A stretch of 64,000 nt of DNA, taken from positions 2,193,001 to 2,257,000 of the forward strand of contig NEEC01000016.1 of NCBI GenBank assembly GCA_002189035.1, in the 5' to 3' direction. The DNA comes from Utricularia gibba. Its lineage: Eukaryota > Streptophyta > Magnoliopsida > Lamiales > Lentibulariaceae. Positions 11,207 to 22,284 of the stretch are shown in pieces. Position 1 is the first letter of the stretch. Each line of letters starts with the position of its first letter. The position numbers and the translations under genes were made by a program. Under the pieces are notes generated by a model. That model ran no database searches. It worked only from the letters and a program-made list of their open reading frames with translations, and was not told the DNA's origin.

Positions 11207-12240
11207 GTAATGGGGAGTGTGATGTATCTAATGAATCATGCCCGACCTGACATAGCGTATGCAGTGGGTAGAATGAGTAGATATACACACAACCCAAATG
11301 AAAGTCATTAGGCAGCTATGAGGTGGTTATTCCTCAAAGGAACAGCTGACCATGACATTCAATATCATAGAGAACCCACTATACTGGAGAGATACAGTGA
11401 TGCTAGTTGGGTATTTGGGACGAAAGAGTCAAAAGCCACAAGTGGAATGATTTTCACATTGGGCAATGGAGGTGTGTCCTAGAAATCCACCAAACGAACC
11501 TTGATATCTAGATCAACAATGAAAGCTGAGTTCATTGCATTAGATCTAGTAGGAATTGAGGTTGAGTAATTAAGAAATTATGTAATGGGAATCCCACTCA
11601 GGCAACACGGATCTTTCTTAGTAGTGCTGCATTGTGACTATCAAGCACCAATTGCCACTACCAAGAATCGATTCTATAATGAAGAAATATACACATGTGA
11701 CTGAGGCATGGAACATTGAGACAGTTGTTGAAAACCAATGTGATATCCGTTGAATACGTGAGAACGTTAGTGAATTTGGCCGATCCACTGACCAAGCCTC
11801 TCAATAGAGAGAAGATATGTGAGCTTTCGAGGGGAATGGGACTAATGCTATTAAGCAAACGGCAGTGATGGTAACCCAACCTGTGAGAGAAGAAATACCT
11901 TGATCAAGTTCATATGGGTAATAACAAGTCGCTGCTAGTTTTGAGAACACAACTCATTGCAAGTGATCGTTCCTATGTAATATGTGTTCTACCTGCAAAG
12001 TGAAGGATGAGTACTTACTCTTAATGTTTCTGTCACTGATGAAATTCAATAACACATATAAGCAAGGTGTGTTAGGCAGAGACACCTATATAAGTGTGAA
12101 GGATAGTCGTTCCTATGAGATGTATGTGATCTTTAGAGCACTTATGAATCAATAAGAGCTGCACCAGACTTATGATGTGATTGACTATACCTATAAATTA
12201 CAAAATAGTATTCATTCATAGAAATACAATTTCACCGTCT
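11190..12240 (+). mobile_element. Ty1/copia RNase H end and probable 3' LTR
   Basis: Plus-strand translation shows the copia RNase H region: GSVMYLMNHARPDIAYAV, YSDASWVFGT, then RSTMKAEFIALDL, HCDYQAPIA. Stops interrupt it at several points. The reading fades near 11700. The next 500 bases resemble untranslated and LTR sequence (CTATATAAGTG near 12090 could be its TATA box). Reverse transcriptase is absent; the element was cut on its left side by the chromovirus fragment. Confidence 0.8.
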
Positions 12241-13080
12241 ATTTAGTAATATATGTGTAAGGCTCTTAGGGCTGTTGCTTTGGTGCATGCCAATGCCCTC
12301 ACCATCCTTAAGGTTGCTCTTGTCATCATCACCCCTCATCAACTAAGCCTCATCCTCTTTTGAAGGTAAAATTGATACAGTTGGCTTGCCCTCACTCCCA
12401 TAGCCCATCAAGAACCACTCACACAATCCCTCTTATCATTCTCTAGTTGTCTTTGAAAAGCTCATTCCACATCTCCTCTACCTCAAGCTCAAAAGTGCTC
12501 TCCACCATCCCACACTTGCCATTTTATATCCACACCCACGGCTTTGGTGTAGTCGTCCCTTTATCCATTCCTACATACAAGTGACCAAAGTGACCATGAC
12601 CTGACCCTCTTGCTCTCCTTTGTAAGTCACTTTATCTGCATTGCCAGTGCATGCCAACTCTTAATACTGCTCATCATTCCCTTGATCTTGGCTCACCAAT
12701 GACCCACATGGTGCACTCACACTCCCCACCAGTTGCCCATTTATTTATTTCAAAAAAGCAAAACTCTAGGGATTTATAAATATTAAAATAATGAAGGTTA
12801 ATTATAGCAAATAATAGAACTTAATTATGTATGGTATTTAAACAATGTAAACAAAAAAAAATATCTAAAACATAAAATAATGTATAATTTTGCTAATAAA
12901 GACAGAATATGCACTTTATATTAAATAATTAGGATTAATTATATCAAATTAAATATTTAGATTTTTGGTGTGAGTGTCACACAATCCAATTCATCCATTT
13001 ACACCTTTATGTTTAATTATATGATTTAATTTACACTAAATTTGATTAATTATTACTTACAGAACACGCCAGATAAATAG
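12241..13080. other. Gene-free stretch before PDV1
   Basis: 12241-12740 is pyrimidine-rich on the plus strand and has no continuous reading frame. A short minus-strand reading near 12480 (FELEVEEMWNELFKDN) may be transposon-derived but is too short to assign. 12740-13060 is very AT-rich. The PDV1 promoter should lie in 12900-13130, but no clear TATA or known box was recognised. Confidence 0.5.
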
Positions 13081-13138
13081 GGATTACCAGACCCCCTTCT
13101 GTTTTGTCGGCCAATGGATTTGGGGATGTAGGTGAGAA

Positions 13139-14106
13139 ATGGAGGTGGGCAGCGTCGAAGTAGTTCTCGAGAGGATATGGGACTTGCACGACAAGCTCAG
13201 CGACGCCATACACATCACTTCTCGAGCACATTTTCTGAATTCCGTCAAGGATCCATCCCGGAAATCCCGTGAATTCTGTTTTCCACAGAGGAAGAAATCG
13301 GCGGCCGATGATGATGATTCTGATGAGCCGGAGGACAAAAACGGGCCAGGATTCGGGTTCATGAGGGAGTTTCAGTTGGGTGAAGATGGGCCCGCCGTTC
13401 AGGAAGCCAAGAGTTTGTACGCTATTCGAACTGCTTTGGAGAATCTGGAGGACCAGCTCGAGTTCTTTCGTGTGAGTGAGTGATCAGTAGTATCTGGTTT
13501 GATTTAATTTAAGCTGTTTCTGGTATGTGTTGATTTTTTAATTTTCTTAATGCGGATGGTGTCCATTCATTTGTCACTTTGTTTACGTGGATGCTTTATG
13601 GGATTCTGTTGACAGACGGTGCAGATTCAGCAACGTGCGGAGCGGGATTCTGCCATTGCTGGTTTGGAGCAATGTCGCATCATTCTTGCAATGAGATTGG
13701 CTGAGCATCGGGGTAGGAAGTACAAAGTCATTGAGGAAGCACATGCCTTGCTGGGAGATGTGAGAAATGCGGGAGTTTTCATCCCCCTGAACATTTGTAT
13801 GCATCAACTCGTTATCCTTTAGGCGAGGGGTCTATGCCATCAGCAGAGAAGAAGCCAAATGCTCTTGGCAGCTTCAATTTTTTTTCTAAGCTCCTGAGGT
13901 TGGATGGTGCTGTCGGGATTATGGGAAATGCTGCCCTCTTTGCTCTAAGCATGCTTGCTCTGTTACATGCGAACCGAAGAAGCTCCCAGGAGAAATTCAT
14001 GTTACACCCGGAAGATCAGGGAAAGATGAAGAAATGTTCCAACCTGCTCGGTTCTTCAGCTCTTGATGCTTTGAAACCCCTGGATGTGATGCTGTCGCGG
14101 GGTTGA
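13139..14106 (+). CDS. PDV1: Plastid division protein PDV1 (one frameshift)
   Basis: Outer-envelope protein that recruits the dynamin ARC5 to the plastid division ring and binds PARC6 across the membrane. Exon 1 is 13139-13471 (111 codons, donor GTGAGT) and exon 2 starts at 13616. Diagnostic stretches are IWDLHDKLSDAIH at the start, AIRTALENLEDQLEFFR at the junction, ILAMRLAEHRG after it, a single membrane segment near GNAALFALSMLALLH, and the C-terminus LDVMLSRG with the terminal glycine known to matter for PARC6 binding. The frame breaks by one base at the TTTT run 13776-13779: upstream reads GDVRNAGVF, downstream HPPEHLYASTRYP in the next frame. One missing T restores agreement with the family, so an assembly error or recent mutation are both possible. 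Convergent with VPS26, 310 bases apart. Confidence 0.9.
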
Positions 14107-14416
14107 GATGATGAGGAGAAGCTGTTTGGCTGCTCATCATCTCATGAAACCAATGTTAGGAGACATGAGTTTGTCCTGGCTTATGCATATCATTTCTTAT
14201 GACACATGAATTTGCTTGGTACAAGTGGTTGCATTGTCGAAAAAGAGAAGCTGCGGGAGCAACAACGACTTGGGATTCCTGCACTTTTCGTACTCGGTGA
14301 TCGGGGTTCTTAACTTTTATTCCAGAAAAACACACAAACTTGCCTCAATGTCGTATGCGGCTCAAATGCAATATGGAAAACAGCAAAACGCGAATACACA
14401 CACGGGGTAGTTGACG

Positions 14417-16852
14417 CTAATTCCGAGGTTCACCCTGCTCCGATGATTCTGCAAGCCGGTATATCGTTATCTCTTGTTGCTTGAAGTATCGACGATCTTC
14501 TTCATCTACTAGCACTAGATTTAGGTAGTATTTGACACTGAATTTGTTGTTGGTGTTCCGGTATGTGGGAGTTAGTTCATATGGGCTCAAAAACAGTCTG
14601 ATTGGTATGGATTCACCTGTCAAAACAAGGTGCCCGTCAAGATCTAAATCTACATATCCTGAGAGCAGTGATGCGGATTAGCTTACCTCTAACCGGAGCA
14701 CCATCCATCAGCTCATATTTTGCTAGTGTCTCCGTCTCAACATGGGTGCTAGTTCCTGATCCTGTTGATTCTCGGCGTCGAATCTCCAGATCCATGTTCT
14801 TCATCTTGATTCGCACAAGTAGAAAATATATTTTACCGATAATAACATCTTTCAGATGGTACCTGCCACATACTTCATTCAAGATCAAAGCTGAATGTGC
14901 ACAGGGAGAATGAATTTTGATTCAAAGCATTTTTTTTGTGAAAAGAGCTGGCTTACTTGCCCTTGTTGTATTCGAATTCAATATGAAGGCAATCCTCGAT
15001 GCCTACTTCCATCTGTAAGTGAAGTATAAAAGACAAGTAAGATACTTTCTAGAACGAGCTTCACAAGCAAAGTTGAAATTTCTCAGTGACTAGTTTTTTT
15101 TTTTTTTCAAAGCATAAGAGGAATTGCAGTTGCTCTACGAGATGGATACGCATGATGGAGCGGCAAACCCCAATACCTTGATGCTGTTGTTGATTGATGG
15201 AGAGGGGCTGTAATTTCGAACCTGGTTATGATAAAATATGCGATTATGGAGCAGCCAACAAAGAGTATGCCACGAGAACAGAGTTCCAGTGTGGCAATCT
15301 GTAGGGATTAATCAACAAGTAGCTACACTACTTTGAGTTTATTGACTAATAACTGGACCTACTACTTTGTAAAACGGAAGAAAAAATAATGTACAATGAC
15401 GCATGTTGGCATCAGAAGATTAAGTTTTCTTACGACAAAATCTTGAAATTGAATGATGCTACCAGGATAACCCCGAGTTATCGTCACTTTTAGAACATAC
15501 CTGCAACAGGAATGGAATCTGGATTTATAGCTGATCCACACAACATCCAAGGATTCGGAAATTCAAGAGGATTGACAAGGGAAACAACATGGCAATGCCA
15601 CAAAGAATAATCATCACTCTAGACATGTATGCCAGCTACTCTGATGTCTGGCATGAAGAAATTCACTTCTAGTATCAAAACAAAAAGTTCTTATTGAATG
15701 TATAAACCAATTCTCTATACGGATTTGAAAGTGTAAGTCCCAGGCTGTTAACACAAACATCATATAAGAAGAGGTCTGTTGTTCAGAAGTTAACTACACT
15801 GATGGCCCCACGTCTAACATTTTTATTTTGCTTGTCCTAGGACTACATTGCTTATCTCAAGAATGGGATGATCAACAATAGCTGGAAGCAGACGAGTAAA
15901 GGAAGAAAGCTTAACTCACCTAAGGCGCACATTTATTCCACTGTATGTCTCATATGGCATTTCCACAGTTGAGAACTCAAATGGAAAGTCTTTCTTCTCA
16001 TAAATTTCTCCAGGTACATCAAGCTCGCGAACTACAAGGGGTATATATAATTAAAATTACCAGACATCAGCAGAGAATAATTAGTGGAGAATGGGGAGCT
16101 AGCAACATCAAATAACGGGTCAAGGCAAAGCAAAACAGGAGGAACAAAATAACATGCACGCACCAAGAGAAGTGAAGTCGTAGAAGTTTCCTCTGTCAGA
16201 GTACATTTCTGAAAACAAAAAATGAAAATTCATTTCTGGACTAGGGAAACTTGATTATGAAAAATACCTCCACAACCAAAGGGCTGTATACTCAAACACG
16301 TTAGAAATCCAAACAATATTAATCGCCTAATGGTAATGAGAAAAACCTATCTGGCCAAGAAGCTCCACTTTTATTCCCTTGTGTTCAACCTTCTTTCCTG
16401 GCACTGGTACCACAGAAACCTGAGGATTGATAATTTTATTACAACATTTATCAGCAGTAACTGAACTCGCTAAAAACATTCAGACCAAGATATAAGGTAA
16501 ACACAATATGAGCAGTTACCGTCCCAATAATGCTATCTTGGCTTCGAAAAAGGGGAACCATCTCAGTTTTTCCGTTCTCCTTCTTCAAAGCCACCTACAG
16601 CAGCAAGACGTGAAAATAACACCAGAAAAGGAAATAGCATACTTTGATGACTAACTAAAAAGCGCAGAAAACAAAACCTGTTTTCGAAGTTTGACATCCG
16701 CAAATGTTACTGAAACATGGCATGCCGGCTTAAAAGCATCAATTATGAAATTCTGTTGTGGCAAGCACGAATTACTTATAGGAATAGCATCGAGAAAAGA
16801 GGAAACAACAGAAGCAGCAGGCTCGTAAATTTTAAAATTCAGAATTCACCAT
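14417..16852 (-). CDS. VPS26: Retromer subunit VPS26
   Basis: Arrestin-like subunit of the retromer core (VPS26-VPS29-VPS35) that sorts vacuolar receptors between endosome and Golgi. Eleven coding exons on the minus strand: 16850-16852, 16678-16752, 16520-16594, 16347-16419, 16164-16208, 15920-16031, 15434-15500, 15177-15221, 14957-15012, 14687-14862 and 14417-14616. They total 927 bases (308 residues), close to the family's usual 300. Family blocks seen include AFKPACHVSVTFAD, GNFYDFTSL, FEFSTVEMPYETYSG, YVLKVTITRGYPGSI, KYHLKDVIIGKIYFLL, RRRESTGSGTSTHVETETLA and NNKFSVKYYLNLVLVDEEDR. The frame is intact and all introns are GT-AG. The first coding exon contains only the ATG, followed at once by the donor GTGAAT. 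The 5' leader lies between 16853 and about 17150. Confidence 0.95.
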
Positions 16853-17159
16853 GGCGAAAATCTAGCTCAGAGAGACGGAAGCCCTAAATCAGAATGCCTG
16901 CAGGCAAGCAGATTGGCAAGTTCAACAAACCAGAAAACTTAAAGCAGTACCACATTAGAAAACGCAACACAGATTGCGCCATCAATCTCATAAACAGGAA
17001 AATCTACTCATTCGGAACTCAGTCAAATCAACCACAAAAATGCTAACCTGGATCGAAGCAGGAACTCGGGAACTCACGATCAAAGCGCAAGATCGCAAAT
17101 AGGGCAGAGATTAAAAGAAAATGGAATGTTTTGTTCCCTTACCGAACGAAAACTAACGA

Positions 17160-19299
17160 GTACTCGAGATGAAATATATATTTTTACAAAATACTTACTG
17201 CATAGCTGATTATTTATAAAATATCCTACCTTTTTAATTTTAATATATTTTTAGTATACACGTAGAGATGAAAGTTGAGCAGTATATAGTTGGTCCGACC
17301 CTAATTCCTGTTAAATTTAGACTAGAGTTAGATTGAAACTCGATTTTATAGCATCTTGATCATCATGATCTTAGTTCAATTTATTCATTGCATTGAGCCA
17401 ATCCTACTTCACCCACGGACCTAAAATTTATTATATATTTATTTTATAATATGAACATTAAGAATGTTTGAATGATGTAACTAAATTATTATATGACTTG
17501 TATTAGATTATATTATTTATGTAAAATAAACTAAAATTATTCAAATATTGTATACACGTTTGTATTCCTTCTATTTTTATATTTTCATCAATTTGAATAA
17601 AATAAATAAATCAAAATATATTACTAAAGTCAACATAAAAATTAGAATTAATAATAAAATAAATTTTACTAATAAAATGATTATTTATAGCTTCGAATTC
17701 ATTTAATCTATGCAATCCACTAACTCTATAAATAAAAGATTACACCATATTCAAAATTAATATACTACTATATTTGCACAAAATACGATTTCTAATGTTA
17801 AAAATAGTAAACTTTCTTATTAAAATACTAAAAATATCTTTTATTGTTATCATTAATTTACAAAAACAATAATTGTTTTCCTTACATCATGAAATGCATT
17901 ATAATCAAATTTCCATTTTAATGACTACTAATTAAAGAGGTGTACACATAAGTTTGGTACAACTTTTATTAATTCATAAGTGTTCTAAAAATCACATATA
18001 TCTCATATGAGCAGTTATCCTTTACACTTATACAAATGTTTCTATCTAATATAGCCTGTATAAATATATTATTAATTTTTATCAACAACAAATACATTAA
18101 TAATAAATAATCATCATTTACTTTGTAGATAGAACACATATTTTATAAGAACGACCACTTGCCCGACTTATGTGTCTTATCGAAACGAGACTTAAAAAAG
18201 CTCAGAATAATCTGTGTCCCACTTTTTCTTCATCCAAACTACTTCTTTAGATTCTTCTTTTGTGTCCCACTTCTTTATTTTTGCGACTATTTTCAAATTT
18301 ATTTCAAGTGCATTTTATTTCTTCTTTGATCATTTTCCATTCTTTTCGTTGTTTAATTTCTTTGTATCTATTTTATGGCTTTTTAATCCTCGATTTTTTC
18401 TATATTCTCTATTAGATTTCTTATTTTTACTCTCAAATAGAAATAATTTTGCTAATTAATTTTTTTGTTCTACTATATGAATTTTTCTAGTTTTTTATTT
18501 TTTATTTTTGCTGATTTTAGATTTTTAGCCTGGGTTTCATTGTTTTTTTTTCAAGTTCAATTTTTCGAATATTAAGATTTTTATAATTCTAGTATAATGG
18601 ATAATTAGATTATTATTTATCATTTACTCATTTATTTTTGTTTTGTGTTGTATATATTCATGAAATTTTAGTTGTACTCTTTTGTTATAAAATGACTATT
18701 AGAAGATTACAATCTTAGAGATTGTGTGATGAAGATAAATTAATACTTCTTTCAATTTGATAAATATTAGTAAGAATTCAATATGTAGAACTTCATAAAA
18801 AGAAAATAGCTTTTAGAAAAAAATTTAAATTACTATCATGAAACTCCACATGTCATTCCCTAAGGCATGGATTCAATAAGGTACAAGTGGGATACTCTAA
18901 ATTATAATTATAGCAAATTTAGAGGTTGTATGAATAAAGTAATGTCCAAAGAAGAAATAGTTATAATAAATACAATTTCAAACTTCAATCTTTAGAGCTA
19001 TTCAAGAGTGAAAAGAAGAAAGATTTGTTGATATTAAGTGTTGGAAAGTTTTGCATTTTGAATTGAAATGGATCTTGGTACATATACTTTTATTGTTTTA
19101 ACTCCATGCACATCATAGATTCATCATTTGAAAGTGATATAGTGAAGTTTTTCATAGAAAATGATATAAATTATGCATCAATAGGGATTTGATTTCATTT
19201 GCAACGAAACACATGCGGAGCAACAAGAAACCTCAAAATAGCAATAGACACAGAATCGTGAATTAGAGCATAAAAGGTTGATGGATAATTATTTTTGTA
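17160..19299. other. AT-rich intergenic DNA
   Basis: The stretch is strongly AT-rich with many stops in all frames. The open frame at 18214-18459 is phenylalanine- and serine-rich translation of a pyrimidine tract, not a gene. Nothing else recognisable was found. Confidence 0.6.
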
Positions 19300-20200
19300 A
19301 CAACTCAACTTATAGAGATGAATAATTACGCAGCAGATTTCGAATGAAAAGATCTTTATTTAAAAGAATAGTTGAGACTCTCCAAAGTTAAGATTGTTTT
19401 TTCAAGAAAAATGTAGATTGCACTGACAATCTAAGGTTGAGCCCTTTGTAAAAGTACACGTTTATTATATGTATATTAACTTATGGTTCTATGTTGATAG
19501 TGTAAATGAATATGTTTGAATTGGAGAGACAACACCTATCCAATGTATTCGTCATTTTGTCATTATTATTTGTACTTTTTCTAGAACAATATTTGAGAGG
19601 CCTCATAGTTTAAGACTTGGAGCATTTGCTAGCTTGGGGGGAATCTTGAGGTTTTCCAAGCATGCTTGGTAGTATAAATTGTATGTAGTGGAAATGAAAA
19701 AATTATGCAACTACACAGCATGTTTAATTTAAATTTGGTGATCATCACAAATTGTCACTTATCTTAGAAGCGATAACCTCTACAAATACATAAATTTGGC
19801 ATTTTTTTTTAAATGCTAGGTGCGAATAATGATCTCAATGTTTTATGACATTCTCTATTACTAAATGAGTTGTATAACGGTATTGTTCATCGAGTATAAT
19901 TCACAATAAATGATATTACTTACAACATGAGATATTATTTAGTGATAACATTTATCTTGATTAGGCTGTGTTCGTGAAATTTATTATATTTTCATAGAAG
20001 TGTAAATCACATCTTTTTGTCTAGGAGAGTTGTAGAAAATATATAGAATGTATGCATTATAATGTATAATATGATTGTTGAAAATGAATGGCGTTATATC
20101 CTTGAATATACTGTTGTAGATGAGTATGATTCATTTATGACAATCCAACCCCTAAAAAGTTATAGAGATATTGGAGTGAATATATAAAATTATTTGAGTT
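19300..20200 (+). mobile_element. PIF/Harbinger (HARBI1-like) transposase relic
   Basis: Plus-strand translation in shifting frames follows the nuclease order of plant ALP1/HARBI1-like transposases. It shows a degenerate N-terminal region (FRMKRSLFKRIVETLQS-like, about 19335), an EYVxIGETTPIQCIRHF block (about 19510), HHKLSLILEAITS (about 19745), an ITYNMRYYL-like block (about 19900), and a late block ending near 20130. Stops occur every 10-30 codons, so this is an old pseudogene. No terminal repeats could be assigned. Confidence 0.65.
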
Positions 20201-21680
20201 GAGTGAAGCATTTCCATGATAATAGTATCCATATTTGCTTAAAAAAAATTTGATCATGTATATTTGGAAAAATTTCAATTCATGTATTCTATAATTAATA
20301 GTTATTCAACTAATTTCGTATTATGTTTTTTGTTGGAAATATTCTAATATTATAAATTTATGTTTTAAATTATAAAGAATGTTTTTGAAAATTAATAAAT
20401 GAAATTAAGAAACTTCATAAAAGAAACTCAATAACGGAAACCCATGTAAACATTTTTGCAAATCATTAAGGATACTCTAAGAATTGCAAATCGAATTATT
20501 ATCACATGTACTCTTTTACATAATTTTATTAAAAATGAGGGATTAAATGATCTTTTGGAAGCTAAATTGTCATAAGTTTTCTCAATTTTAATTTATGAAC
20601 AATGTGGAGAATAATATTTATACCATAATAACATTTCAAGAATGTATAGCATGACCAGATAAACTTGCAAATTCCATGTATTTGCATGAATATTTAAGTT
20701 TCAAATGACTTTTGAATATTTTTATAACATGTATTTGATATTTGGGTAGAATTTACCTGCTTTAATTCTATCCAAAGTTCATCACTAACATCAACCGTAT
20801 TTGTGATTTCATTAAATTAAACTTTAGATATCATTAAGAAATCATGAAAATTGTTATATTACTTCTTCAGTATGTGCATTTTCGAATGTAAATGTAGAAT
20901 TGTACGTTAGGTTTATACTAAAAAATGAATCATCGAGAACTTATAGATAACATCATTTGAATTCATTTCAGTCTTCTAACCTCTATCTATTATTCCTTTA
21001 ATGTTTGTATTAAATACTATTTTTTATGAAATTTTCATATATCTTTGATCTTAACGTTTACATTTTTACTATTATCTTGCTGTCTAACTTGTTATTTGAC
21101 TTCCAACCACATCTAAATACAAAAAAAATTCTATTCACATTATATAGAGTTAATTTGGAAAATATCTATTGTAATCATATTATGTGAAAAAAGTATTCAC
21201 ACCATGTTAAAAAAAAAAGCCTTAGTGTGTGTAAAATAGAGAGGTGCAATGGTACTCTAATAAAAGATCCACATTGCACATGCATCATCAAATTTCAAAA
21301 GAAAAAAAAAATAAAAACAACATTTATAGATACAATAAGATGCCAACTTTTTAATTAAATTGTATACTACAAAATTGAACTTCAACCTATTAAACCTAAA
21401 ACAAGATACGTTAATATATGTCAACCTTCGTTGTCTCCTTGTAGGTTGAAGAATTCAAAGAAATGGCATAAGCTTACATTGAAAAAGATATACAGTAATT
21501 CAATAATTACATTTCAATAATTATATTTAAAAAAAAGATCAAATTTATAATTTCTTTATAAATTTAAAGACATAAATAATATTTTATATAAAAGTTGTAA
21601 TAATTTACTTTTACATCTATTTATAAAACACACGTTAATTTTAATCACAACTATTTATATAAACAATAATAATTAAAACA
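20201..21680. other. AT-rich intergenic DNA
   Basis: No reading frame or recognised domain was found. Poly-A and poly-T runs and AT-rich tracts dominate. It may include the unreadable end of the preceding Harbinger relic. Confidence 0.5.
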
Positions 21681-21732
21681 TCTTGTCAAACAACATCCCC
21701 TTACTAAAAAATGTGCAGCTACCCGGATGTTC

Positions 21733-21957
21733 TTATTCGATTCTGGTTCCCGTTTTCGCAGCAGTTGTTTCCACATCAACACTGATGGAGTTTCCGAGCT
21801 CAGCTGAATCATCGTGCATCCTGAGGAACATGGGAACTGTCAATGTTGGCGGAGGAGATGAAGTCTTCCCAAACAGAAGATCTGACGTTGTGCTGAGTAC
21901 GCCGGCCACGACTGATATTTTGATTACATCGGCGAGGCAGACCCGACCGACGACCAT
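21733..21957 (-). CDS. Small hypothetical frame, unrecognised
   Basis: A 74-codon minus-strand frame lies downstream of the kinase gene. Its base composition is markedly less AT-rich than the surroundings, which is the only reason to list it. It starts MVVGRVCLADVIKI and has an SSPPPTL segment; I do not recognise a family. An overlapping 97-codon plus-strand frame (21683-21976) exists, so at most one can be real. It may be an exon of a longer gene fragment or a gene relic. Confidence 0.25.
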   Translation of the reverse strand: MVVGRVCLADVIKISVVAGVLSTTSDLLFGKTSSPPPTLTVPMFLRMHDDSAELGNSISVDVETTAAKTGTRIE

Positions 21958-22284
21958 GTCCTTGAAACGCGCTTAAGTTATAGCCCCCGAGTTCGTTCTT
22001 AAGATTTAATCAACCAGTCATCTTGGTGTTGGCTTTCCTGGATGGATTTGAGATGCTCATGGCTTGAGAGAAGAAGAACGAGTCAAAAAAAGCCTAGGAA
22101 GCTCCCTTGAATGAAATTACCTATCCACATGATTCGATTATCATCATCCAAATGGCACTGGCAACTAGCTGCGAGGGAATGGAGCAAGTAGGGTGCTGGG
22201 TCAAGAGATGAAAGAAACAGGGAAGTTTCAACACTTGAGATGGACACCGAAGAGCTTGCTTCAGAAGCTGGAATCTGCCTGTGT

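Noticed and set aside
18214-18459. 81-codon Phe-rich plus-strand frame
   Set aside because: It is the translation of a pyrimidine-rich tract in AT-rich DNA with no homology signal.
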